A stretch of 5,634 nucleotides of DNA, taken from the NCBI GenBank assembly GCA_020860745.1, contig JAJBTR010000403.1, positions 1 to 5,634 of the forward strand. The letters are read 5' to 3'. Under the pieces are notes generated by a model. It was not told the DNA's origin. It searched no databases and was given only the letters and a program-made list of their open reading frames with translations. Within the stretch, counting starts at the first letter, position 1, and each line of letters begins with the position of its first letter. Shown in pieces: positions 1 through 5,450 of this stretch. Source of the stretch: Lachnospiraceae bacterium (GTDB lineage Bacteria; Bacillota; Clostridia; Lachnospirales; Lachnospiraceae). Both the position numbers and the translations under genes were made by a program.

Positions 1-489
1 CATTATTGATAATTCTTACATCATCTTTTTTCCCAAAAACCCATTGTCCCGCTTCCCTAGAGCACGCAAATCGGTAATCACAGAAATGATTCACAAACGG
101 TTTGAACAAATAGTGTTGCCAAAGTACATGGCAAGATGTGCTATGTGAGTGTCCAATCACATTTTTTACCCCGCACGTTTTCGCAACTATAGCATCCATT
201 GTCATACTGGCACTATTTTGGTGAATGTGGACGATATTATATCCATTTTCCTTAATCACCTTACGCAGTGCGCTCATATTAGCAAAAGGCTTTCTACTCC
301 TAGAAGGTAACCTGTGGATATTTTCCCCCCCCGCTCCAGAATTTCATCATCAAACCGCTGCTTTTCAGCAGAGCAAGTAATGAAATCAAATTGAACTTTC
401 GAGGTGTCAACATGACGATAATAGTTCATCACAACAGCTTCAACCCCTGCATATCCAAGGGAGCCTATGACTTGCAATACTCTAATCAT
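1..489 (-). pseudogene. GT4-type glycosyltransferase, N-terminal part, frameshifted, runs off the window
   Basis: The start [20 protein letters not shown] is the classic N-terminus of GT-B, family-4 EPS glycosyltransferases, which would extend a lipid-linked sugar at the cytoplasmic membrane face. The ATG at 489 overlaps the ATP-grasp stop as ATGA, with GGAGG just upstream. The frame reads to LERGGKIST and then leaves the family pattern, stopping near 274. The family sequence resumes in another frame: [18 protein letters not shown], then [18 protein letters not shown], then VIGHSHSTS, and on to VRIINN at the window edge with no stop. The switch falls at a run of eight G (coding strand) at 332-325. 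A ninth G would restore [13 protein letters not shown]. So the gene as written is broken by a 1-nt shift. It could be a real inactivation, a phase-variable tract or a base-calling error. The C-terminal nucleotide-sugar-binding half lies outside the window. Confidence 0.85.
325..332 (-). repeat. G8 homopolymer at the glycosyltransferase frameshift
   Basis: Eight C on the plus strand are eight G on the coding strand. The glycosyltransferase frame is lost exactly here and regained one base out of phase. Runs of this length are known slip sites in phase-variable surface genes. They are also common places for sequencing length errors. Confidence 0.9.
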
Positions 490-1466
490 ATTGCACCTCC
501 TACACACACGCTCTGGTCGAACCTGCTGTACACTGCACCATCCTTCGCAGCCTTCGCTACATACTCAAGTTTCTCCCCAGCCAACATCTGGATTACAGCC
601 TTTGCGGAATCAGCACCAGCCTTAATGCTCAATGGTGCTCCACCGCCAAAGCGAGGATTGATTTCTATGTAGTAATCGTCACCGGTCACTTCATCCCGGA
701 TAAGCTGCACTGTGATTTGACCGCAGGGTTTAAAGTCCTTAATCAGCAGCTGCATTTCAGCAATCATGGTGTCGTCCTGGGTGATTCTTGTTTTCAGCAC
801 CTCACCGGCTCTGACAGCAATACGCTCTCTCGGCGTGATGTACACAGGATTTCCCTCGTAATTACAGAAGATATCAATGGTGTATTCTCTCCCTGAAATA
901 AACGGCTGGATGATGTAGTCGCCAATCTTCTCAGCATACACTCGCAAATCCTCAATGCTTTTCACTTTATACGCATCAATACTGGAACTGCCATCCTTTG
1001 GTTTAATGAATGCCGGGAAGCCCACTGTGCCTTTCCTCATTTCATCTTCATATTTTTCTACCGAATTGACAGGCAGAGGGGATTTCAACCCAAGGGAAAT
1101 GAAATAATCTGCTGTGTAATTCTTGTCTCTACATAGTTTGACCTTATCTACCGCACTGATAAAAACCTTAGTGCCTATAGCTTCAAAACGTTCCTTATTC
1201 TCTGCCAAGAGCAGAAGATCCGTATCGATGGTAGGAATCAAGCAATCCACACGCTCTTCTTTGCAAATCCGGAGAAGCTGTGGAATGTACTGCTCGTCCT
1301 TAATTCTGCAAACAATTTTCGTTTCATCACAGAATTGCAGTGCCGGAGCATCTATTACTATGTCTGCCCCAATAATCGTCAAATCTACATTCAGTTCATC
1401 CGCAGCTTTGCGGAAAGCCTGCATCAATTCCACTCGACGACCTACACTGGTGAAAAGTATCTTCAT
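486..1466 (-). CDS. ATP-grasp ligase of a polysaccharide operon (CarB-like fold)
   Basis: A 326-residue protein with a full ATP-grasp layout. The N-terminal Rossmann-like pre-ATP-grasp domain carries [12 protein letters not shown] (residues 3-14). The ATP-binding lysine region is [10 protein letters not shown] (153-162), and the Mg2+-binding end is [11 protein letters not shown] (266-276), with Glu268 and Asn270 as likely metal ligands. ATP-grasp enzymes activate a carboxylate as an acyl phosphate and join it to an amine or other nucleophile. The protein lacks the other domains of carbamoyl-phosphate synthase and sits among sugar genes. A role in decorating an amino sugar is therefore an inference; the substrate cannot be read from sequence. 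The start has TAGGAGGG about 7 nt upstream, and the acyltransferase stop lies 12 nt away. Its stop overlaps the next glycosyltransferase start (ATGA). Confidence 0.9.
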   Translation of the reverse strand: MKILFTSVGRRVELMQAFRKAADELNVDLTIIGADIVIDAPALQFCDETKIVCRIKDEQYIPQLLRICKEERVDCLIPTIDTDLLLLAENKERFEAIGTKVFISAVDKVKLCRDKNYTADYFISLGLKSPLPVNSVEKYEDEMRKGTVGFPAFIKPKDGSSSIDAYKVKSIEDLRVYAEKIGDYIIQPFISGREYTIDIFCNYEGNPVYITPRERIAVRAGEVLKTRITQDDTMIAEMQLLIKDFKPCGQITVQLIRDEVTGDDYYIEINPRFGGGAPLSIKAGADSAKAVIQMLAGEKLEYVAKAAKDGAVYSRFDQSVCVGGAI

Positions 1467-1478
1467 GCCACAGCCCTC

Positions 1479-2189
1479 CTATGCGCACTCACGCAGGGAA
1501 CTGCGGATTGAATAATTACTGTGTCGTAATACCCCCCCACCATGGAATTTGATGGGTTTTGCGGGACTACCAACGGCTGTGCAATTATCAGGAATATCCC
1601 TGATAATTACACCACCTGCACCAACAATAGAATTAGTTCCAACTTTTTTCATTTGAATGATTTGGACACCTGTGCCAAGTTCTGAACAAGCACCAATATC
1701 CGTAAAACCCGACACATTCACGCTCGGATAAAGCGTTACAAAATCATGGAGAACCGCATCATGGCCAATCGTACAATCCAGGTTAATAATCACATGGTTT
1801 CCTATAAAGATATCCACTGTGATAATGTTTCCGGCACAGATGATTGTGCCTTCGCCTACTGCCACTCTATCTGAAATCAGTATACTGGGATCAATAAGGG
1901 TGGCATAATGCACCGCTCCCAGCTTCCCAATAACATTCTTTCTTATTCTGGAAGAACCAATCGCGCAAACAAAATATGAGTCCGGATAATCCGCTGCTTT
2001 ATCGCAGCCACCCAAAACCGGATAGTCATCAACGGTCTTTCCCGCCATCTCCGGATTATCATCCAGAAATCCGAGGAAATTCCATGTGGGTTCTACTGTA
2101 TTGATTCTTTCAGCAAGCCAAGCTACCTCTTTTCCAAAGCCACTGGCTCCTATGATAATTAAATCTTTTAGTTTATTTTTTTCTTTCAT
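1479..2189 (-). CDS. PglD/NeuD-like sugar acyltransferase (left-handed beta-helix)
   Basis: A 236-residue protein. Residues 10-20 (LIIIGASGFGK) form the N-terminal Rossmann-like UDP-sugar-binding part. From about residue 98 come hexapeptide repeats of a left-handed beta-helix. His143 in CTIGHDAVLHD aligns with the catalytic histidine of the PglD family. The tail GAGGVIIRDIPDNCTAVGSPA and AKPIK is typical of acetyl-CoA-dependent members. The likely reaction is acetylation of the 4-amino group of a UDP-4-amino-sugar made by the aminotransferase two genes upstream. It starts inside the stop of the phosphoglycosyl transferase (ATGA at 2189-2186), with GAGGG upstream, so translation is coupled. 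After AKPIKFHGGG the last 17 residues (VLRHSNYSIRSSLRECA) look unlike the family and follow a G7 run, so the true C-terminus may differ. An O-acyltransferase role is possible. Confidence 0.9.
   Translation of the reverse strand: MKEKNKLKDLIIIGASGFGKEVAWLAERINTVEPTWNFLGFLDDNPEMAGKTVDDYPVLGGCDKAADYPDSYFVCAIGSSRIRKNVIGKLGAVHYATLIDPSILISDRVAVGEGTIICAGNIITVDIFIGNHVIINLDCTIGHDAVLHDFVTLYPSVNVSGFTDIGACSELGTGVQIIQMKKVGTNSIVGAGGVIIRDIPDNCTAVGSPAKPIKFHGGGVLRHSNYSIRSSLRECA
1532..1538 (-). repeat. G7 homopolymer near the end of the acyltransferase
   Basis: Seven C on the plus strand encode Gly-Gly-Gly in KFHGGG. Length changes would give different C-termini. One more G gives GITTQ and a stop soon after. 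One fewer G reads on to a TGA that overlaps the ATP-grasp ATG. It is the second long G run in this operon. Confidence 0.8.
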
Positions 2190-2821
2190 ACAGTCGAACC
2201 CTCTTTTATATTCTCTTCATTCCCCATAAACTCTTCCATCGTGGCGCTCGTTTCACTGCTGATTCCCTCGCGCTTCACGAAAGCTTTCATCACAGTCATA
2301 AAAATAATCTTTACATCTAATGCAAAGCTGACATGATCCACATACCAGACATCGTGCTCGAACTTGTCTTCCCAAGAGGCTGTATTCCTGCCGTTGACCT
2401 GCGCCCATCCGGAAAGTCCCGGCCGGACTTCATGCCGCCGTCTTTTTTCTTCACTATATCTCGGAATATAACGAACCAATAACGGTCTCGGTCCCACAAC
2501 ACTCATATCCGATTTTAAAATATTGAACGCTTCCGGAAGTTCATCCAGGCTTGTGCTCCTGAGCCACTTTCCGAATTTCGTCAGACGGGCTTCGTCGGGC
2601 AGTAACTCCCCGTTTTCATCCCGCTCATCTGTCATAGTCCGGAATTTATATAGTTTGAATATCTTTTCATCCAGCCCGGGACGTTCCTGTGTAAATAAAA
2701 CCGGGGAGCCCAATTTTATTTTTACAAGAATTGCGATCGCCGCATACAGCCAGCAAAACACTATGATGGCACCCATGGCGCAAATGATGTCCAGCAGTCG
2801 TTTTATGTATTTTCTGTACAT
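2186..2821 (-). CDS. PglC-like monotopic phosphoglycosyl transferase (undecaprenyl-phosphate sugar transferase)
   Basis: A small bacterial sugar transferase (211 residues from ATG 2821) that moves a sugar phosphate from a UDP-sugar to undecaprenyl phosphate, the first membrane step of glycan assembly. A single hydrophobic re-entrant segment covers about residues 11-33. It is followed by GSPVLFTQERPG, FKLYKFRTM (55-63), the catalytic Asp-Glu pair in RSTSLDELPE (Asp93-Glu94), GPRP (110-113) and RPGLSGWAQVNGRN (133-146). The length matches the minimal PglC class rather than the long WbaP class, which has extra membrane helices. ATGs at 2866 and 2830 are also in frame. The 2866 start would overlap the aminotransferase by 29 nt. 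The start at 2821 has GAGG 3 nt upstream and begins MYRKYIKRLLD, as relatives commonly do; 2830 remains possible. Odd feature: the usual Ser-Pro of the re-entrant helix is Cys23-Trp24. Confidence 0.93.
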   Translation of the reverse strand: MYRKYIKRLLDIICAMGAIIVFCWLYAAIAILVKIKLGSPVLFTQERPGLDEKIFKLYKFRTMTDERDENGELLPDEARLTKFGKWLRSTSLDELPEAFNILKSDMSVVGPRPLLVRYIPRYSEEKRRRHEVRPGLSGWAQVNGRNTASWEDKFEHDVWYVDHVSFALDVKIIFMTVMKAFVKREGISSETSATMEEFMGNEENIKEGSTV

Positions 2822-2837
2822 TTTCCTCATCACAGCA

Positions 2838-4100
2838 TTATGCAAAGCAGCTTCTGACGATCTCAATGATTTGTTCTTGCTCTTCTACCGTCATCTTATT
2901 ATCGGAGGGAAGACACAGTCCCCGGTGAAAGATGTCCATACCGACATCCAGCGGCTTTCCATCTTTTCCTGCCGCTCCGCCGCTGATATAGGCGTTTGTC
3001 TTTGCCCTCCCATCTCCCTCTCTTGTCACGAAAGGATTCATCCGGTAAATTGGCTGCATATGCATCGGTTTCCAGATCGGACGACCCTCGGCGTTATACT
3101 TTGCCAGGGTCTCCAGAATCTCAGTAGGACAAGATTTTCCATGTTCTGCGAGGTAAAGAGATTCCTGTTCTCCCCTGACCTGTTTACACATGGCATCTTC
3201 CTCTATCAAGAGACAACTCAGCCAATAATTCGGCTCACTATTCTCAGCGTCAAACGGATTCATGCTCACAGGCAGATCTCGGAGCCCCTCCCTGTATCTC
3301 TCATAAATCGCTTTTTTCTGCGCGATATGCTCTTCCAGATGCGGAAATTGCCCTCTCACCACACCGGCAATCACATTGCTCATGCGGTAGTTGTATCCCA
3401 GTTCTTCATGCTGATACCACTGTGCGTTTTCCCTACTCTGTGTGGACCACTTCCGCACTTTGTTTGCGACCTCGACATCATCCGTAAGCAGACAGCCTCC
3501 CGCGGAACCGGTGATGATTTTATTTCCGTTAAAGCTGCACACGCCGACTGCCCCAAAGGATCCGGTCATCTTTCCTTTATAGGAAGCGCCAAGAGATTCG
3601 GCCGCGTCCTCCACAATTGCTGCGCCATGACGGTCACAGATGGTTTTAATTTCTTCAATCTTTCCAGGCGTTCCATATAGATGAGCTACCACCACGACTT
3701 TCACATCCGGGTAAATCTCAAATGCTTTTTCCAGAGCAACAGGATCCATATTCCAGGTATCATATTCTGTATCGATGAACACCGGAACGCCGCCCTCGTA
3801 TACTACAGGATTGACGGTGGCATCAAAGGTCATATCAGAACAGAAGACATAATCTCCCGGCTTTACTCCCGCCACTTTCATCGCCATATGTAAAGCCGCT
3901 GTACCACAGGTCAGGGCCACTGCGTATCTGCAGCCAACTTTTTCAGCTGTCAGCCGCTCTACCTCATTGATGTTTGCACCTACGGTTGACATCCAGTTTG
4001 TCTCATATGCTTCTTTCATATAGTCCAGTTCTTCACCATGCATCGTCGGTGAACTGAGCCAGATTTTTTTATCAAATGGCTCAAACTGATTTATATTCAT
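2838..4100 (-). CDS. DegT/DnrJ/EryC1/StrS PLP-dependent sugar aminotransferase (PglE-like)
   Basis: A 420-residue cytoplasmic enzyme expected to transaminate a UDP-4-keto-6-deoxy sugar to a UDP-4-amino sugar. Family signatures seen are WMSTVGANINEVE (36-48), TCGTAALHMA (64-73), VEDAAESLGASYKGK (163-177) with Asp165 expected to contact the PLP pyridine nitrogen, and SFNGNKIITGSAGG (189-202) with Lys194 as the PLP Schiff-base lysine. The C-terminal GLCLPSDNKMT is also typical. It is slightly long for the family, with extra sequence around residues 300-345 and 365-385. The ATG at 4100 has GGAGG at 4115-4111, about 10 nt upstream. The next gene starts 16 nt after the stop. It is the first intact gene after loaP and its leader. 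A decayed copy of its N-terminal region lies upstream at 4681-4468. The exact sugar is inferred from the neighbouring PglD- and PglC-like genes. Confidence 0.94.
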   Translation of the reverse strand: MNINQFEPFDKKIWLSSPTMHGEELDYMKEAYETNWMSTVGANINEVERLTAEKVGCRYAVALTCGTAALHMAMKVAGVKPGDYVFCSDMTFDATVNPVVYEGGVPVFIDTEYDTWNMDPVALEKAFEIYPDVKVVVVAHLYGTPGKIEEIKTICDRHGAAIVEDAAESLGASYKGKMTGSFGAVGVCSFNGNKIITGSAGGCLLTDDVEVANKVRKWSTQSRENAQWYQHEELGYNYRMSNVIAGVVRGQFPHLEEHIAQKKAIYERYREGLRDLPVSMNPFDAENSEPNYWLSCLLIEEDAMCKQVRGEQESLYLAEHGKSCPTEILETLAKYNAEGRPIWKPMHMQPIYRMNPFVTREGDGRAKTNAYISGGAAGKDGKPLDVGMDIFHRGLCLPSDNKMTVEEQEQIIEIVRSCFA

Positions 4101-4126
4101 TAAACAATTTCCTCCAACTCATTTTT

Positions 4127-4156
4127 CGTATATTTAAGAAACGTCCTACCTGTCAC
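4127..4156 (-). promoter_or_regulatory. Weak promoter-like pair just upstream of the aminotransferase
   Basis: On the minus strand GTGACA (4156-4151) resembles a -35 box. Eighteen bases later TATACG (4132-4127) resembles a -10 box. If active, it would start transcription after both leader terminators and bypass LoaP. The -10 match is poor, so this is only a candidate. Confidence 0.22.
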
Positions 4157-4171
4157 TGAAAAAATTGTGCA

Positions 4172-4199
4172 CAAAAATAAGAGCCCCTTTCAGACTCTT
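4172..4199 (-). terminator. Second leader terminator-like hairpin
   Basis: Minus-strand RNA AAGAGUCU, loop GAAAG, then GGGGCUCUU can form an eight-pair stem including two U-G pairs. AUUUUUGU follows as a U tract, and an A-rich stretch precedes it. It lies just after the orphan coding fragment and before the aminotransferase. It could be the end of a former gene, a LoaP-sensitive terminator of the present operon, or both. The stem is not GC-rich, so termination may be partial. Confidence 0.5.
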
Positions 4200-4205
4200 A
4201 CTTTT
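4179..4205. repeat. 27-bp direct repeat, copy 1
   Basis: Matches 4682-4708 over 27 bp with one mismatch (C4184 against T4687). The repeat covers a complete hairpin plus its A-rich flank. Outside it the two sites diverge at once. The copies bracket the decayed gene fragments. Confidence 0.85.
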
Positions 4206-4225
4206 TTATCTTCTATATCGGCATT

Positions 4226-4471
4226 CTATCCCTTAAAAAAGCTCTTATATTTCTGTATTAACTCTGGCTCCAGCCCATTTTCATGTAAATAGCACAGATA
4301 ATACTTCAGATACTGATAACAGATAATCGCCGCGTAAGGGGATACCTGTGCTTTCTGTCCCAGCACACGGATCCATTCAAACGCATCAATAGGATAAACG
4401 TTACGCTCTTTCAGATCAGAAGTATACTGTTCAAAATAATCATGGATTTCTACATGGGCTGCATGGCTTAT
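4226..4471 (-). pseudogene. Orphan C-terminal coding fragment, unrecognised protein
   Basis: An 81-codon open stretch on the minus strand with no ATG. An in-frame TGA sits just upstream (4474-4472) and a TAG at 4228-4226. The reading is convincingly protein-like: HDYFEQYTSDLKERN, then VYPIDAFEWIRVLGQK, then SPYAAIICYQYLKYYL, then HENGLEPELIQKYKSFFKG at the end. It is rich in aromatic residues, with amphipathic helix character. I do not recognise the family. It directly abuts the decayed aminotransferase fragment and is followed by a terminator-like hairpin, as expected for the tail of a last gene left after a deletion. It is probably not translated, as no start or ribosome site is seen. Confidence 0.55.
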
Positions 4472-4681
4472 TCATTCAGTTTAAGTATCATCGGTTTATC
4501 CGTAGCATCTAAAGTCATATCGGAGCAGAATACAGAATCTCCCTGCTTTACTCCCACCACTTTCATCGCCATATGTAAAGCCGCCGTCCCGCAGGTCAGA
4601 GTCACTGCATATCTGCAGCCAGTTTTTTTCAGCTGTCAGGCGCTCTGCCTCATCAATGTTTGCACCTACGGTTGACATCCA
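4468..4681 (-). pseudogene. Decayed fragment of a DegT-family aminotransferase
   Basis: Positions 4681-4506 align with 3995-3821 of the intact aminotransferase at about 88% identity by eye over 176 bp. They cover residues from about Trp36 to Thr95. The fragment reads WMSTVGANIDEAERLTAEK, then shifts frame at a T7 run (4623-4629, one base longer than the intact copy's alignment). In the next frame it continues GCRYAVTLTCGTAALHMA, SVFCSDMTLDATDKP and ILKLNE, then stops at TAA 4470-4468. The first 35 residues, the PLP lysine region and the whole C-terminus are missing, so it cannot be functional. Divergence from the intact gene suggests a related allele rather than a very recent duplicate. Confidence 0.88.
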
Positions 4682-4702
4682 AAGAGTCCCTTTCAGACTC
4701 TT
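4682..4702 (-). terminator. Hairpin copy next to the decayed aminotransferase, U tract lost
   Basis: Minus-strand RNA AAGAGUCU, loop GAAAG, then GGACUCUU forms an eight-pair stem with one U-G pair. It repeats the hairpin at 4199-4179. Here UUUGGAUG follows instead of a long U tract, because the aminotransferase fragment begins at once. It is probably a former leader terminator truncated by the deletion that removed the start of the old gene. On the plus strand TTACTTTTATT follows, so weak termination in that direction is also possible. Confidence 0.45.
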
Positions 4703-4708
4703 ACTTTT
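4682..4708. repeat. 27-bp direct repeat, copy 2
   Basis: Partner of 4179-4205, with a single mismatch. It sits immediately upstream, in minus-strand sense, of the decayed aminotransferase fragment. Confidence 0.85.
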
Positions 4709-4726
4709 ATTGGTCATTTTTTTGCC

Positions 4727-4791
4727 AAAACAAAAAAGACATAGCTTCGCCATCCACAACCCAGACTGTGGATATCCGCTACCGCTATGTC
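4727..4791 (-). terminator. Intrinsic terminator in the loaP-operon leader
   Basis: Minus-strand RNA GACAUAGC (4791-4784) pairs perfectly with GCUAUGUC (4745-4738). Inside is a second helix, AUCCACA (4773-4767) with UGUGGAU (4758-4752), separated by an asymmetric internal loop of 10 and 6 nt. UUUUUUGUUUU follows directly. It lies 110 nt after the loaP stop and before the sugar genes. It is therefore the obvious terminator for LoaP to overcome; without antitermination the message would end after loaP. Confidence 0.85.
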
Positions 4792-4798
4792 ATCCGGC

Positions 4799-4832
4799 TC
4801 TGTGTTTTGTGCCTACGGCCTCAACCCACAGA
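4799..4832 (-). promoter_or_regulatory. Nested RNA hairpin just before the leader terminator
   Basis: Minus-strand RNA has an outer helix UCUGUG/CACAGA (6 pairs), then UUG/CAA, then GCC/GGC closing a GUA loop, separated by small internal loops. It ends 7 nt before the terminator stem. LoaP proteins are known to recognise a specific RNA hairpin in the 5' leader of their target operons, and this is the best-placed candidate. That assignment is inference. CUGUGG in its 5' arm could instead pair with CCACAG in the terminator. Confidence 0.45.
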
Positions 4833-4850
4833 TATCCGGAATTTAATAAT

Positions 4851-4873
4851 GATTCATAACCAAATTCTGAATC
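4851..4873 (-). promoter_or_regulatory. Small leader hairpin after loaP
   Basis: Minus-strand RNA GAUUCA and UGAAUC form a six-pair stem with an 11-nt loop. It is AU-rich, with no U tract. It may be a minor leader structure or chance; it lies 28 nt after the loaP stop. Confidence 0.25.
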
Positions 4874-4901
4874 ACGACGAAAATTAAATCGTACCTGAAC
4901 C

Positions 4902-5450
4902 TTACGCCGACTGTGCAGTCAACTCTGCTTTCTTTTCGTGCTCTGTTCGTTCCACAGCAAACTCAAATCCGACTTCTATCTGCTGCAGTCTGTCAAACAG
5001 ATCTGTTTCCAGAGTAATCCTGCGTTTGTGCTTGTTGATCTTTTTGATCAGTCCTTCTTTTCCTTTTAAAGGACCGTTTAAAACAGTGACTTTTGTGCCA
5101 TCCAGCATAAGCTTCGAAAGACGGACAATCTGCTCTTCCCCGCCAAGCTGCAACAGGAAATCAACCTCTTCCTCCGTCAGCGGGACAATCTCATTTCCAA
5201 CGCCAAGGACTTTTGTCATGTCGGGCATTTTATATAGATATTTCAAGACTTCCTCGATATGATCTGTGTCGAGAAAGACATATCCCAGGAAAATCCTGCG
5301 CTTTAAGGTGGTCCATTCCCCGTGAAACTTAAATTTTGCCTCGCTGTATGGGATGAAGTTTCTTTTTAAAATGGATTCCGGTATACGCGTGTTACACTGC
5401 TGAGCGATTCTCTCCTCAGTACCTACTCGTACCTGCATCACATACCACAT
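4902..5450 (-). CDS. loaP: LoaP, NusG-family processive antiterminator
   Basis: A 182-residue NusG paralog. The NGN domain starts MWYVMQVRVGTEERIAQQC and includes FLGYVFLDTD (54-63) and the LoaP-like stretch VGNEIVPLTEEEV (84-96). A short linker leads to the KOW domain (about 119-146, VTVLNGPLKGKEGLIKKI, then NKHKRR). It binds RNA polymerase and lets it read through intrinsic terminators in long operons for surface polysaccharides or antibiotics. The KOW-side basic patch in members of this family contacts a leader RNA hairpin. The ATG at 5450 has AGGGGG 6 nt upstream. Its gene sits directly ahead of the leader terminator and sugar genes, the usual LoaP position. General NusG is unlikely: that gene is normally beside secE and ribosomal protein genes. 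The C-terminal tail (ERTEHEKKAELTAQSA) is charged and probably flexible. Confidence 0.94.
   Translation of the reverse strand: MWYVMQVRVGTEERIAQQCNTRIPESILKRNFIPYSEAKFKFHGEWTTLKRRIFLGYVFLDTDHIEEVLKYLYKMPDMTKVLGVGNEIVPLTEEEVDFLLQLGGEEQIVRLSKLMLDGTKVTVLNGPLKGKEGLIKKINKHKRRITLETDLFDRLQQIEVGFEFAVERTEHEKKAELTAQSA

Larger units (their letters stand above)
4101..4901 (-). promoter_or_regulatory. Long leader between loaP and the first intact sugar gene
   Basis: About 800 bp with no intact gene. From the loaP side it holds a small hairpin (4873-4851), a nested hairpin (4832-4799), a strong intrinsic terminator (4791-4727), a hairpin repeat (4702-4682), a decayed aminotransferase fragment (4681-4468), an orphan coding fragment (4471-4226), a second terminator-like hairpin (4199-4172), and a short spacer with the aminotransferase ribosome site. 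In LoaP-controlled operons the leader terminators are the targets of antitermination, and this layout fits that scheme. Confidence 0.7.

Noticed and set aside
486..1466. Carbamoyl-phosphate synthase large subunit or biotin carboxylase
   Set aside because: Only one ATP-grasp module of 326 residues is present, without the duplicated or partner domains, and it sits in a sugar operon.
1123..1515. Plus-strand open frame opposite the ATP-grasp gene
   Set aside because: Low-complexity Ser/Arg-rich translation, antisense to well-conserved ATP-grasp sequence and without a ribosome site.
2822..2866. Longer starts for the phosphoglycosyl transferase (2866 or 2830)
   Set aside because: 2866 would overlap the aminotransferase by 29 nt without a ribosome site. 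2830 has no clear ribosome site either, though it cannot be excluded.
2523..3680. Long plus-strand open frame of 385 codons
   Set aside because: It lies opposite the aminotransferase and phosphoglycosyl transferase, whose motifs are clear. Its own translation is rich in Cys, Ser, Arg and Phe and shows no family motif, so it is a shadow frame.
4165..4174. Palindrome TTGTGCACAA as an operator or hairpin
   Set aside because: Only 10 bp with no loop; it overlaps the U tract of the hairpin next to it, and such short palindromes occur by chance.
4179..4708. Mobile element bounded by the direct repeats
   Set aside because: No transposase, no terminal inverted repeats and no target-site duplications. 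The repeated unit is itself a hairpin, so leader duplication or recombination explains it better.
4496..4759. Minus-strand 87-codon frame read as a small protein
   Set aside because: It runs through the terminator U tract and the hairpin repeat, then an out-of-frame piece of the aminotransferase copy. It is a mosaic of the terminator and the pseudogene, not a gene.
4902..5450. Housekeeping NusG
   Set aside because: LoaP-specific sequence features and the position at the head of a polysaccharide operon, with leader terminators, argue for the specialised paralog.
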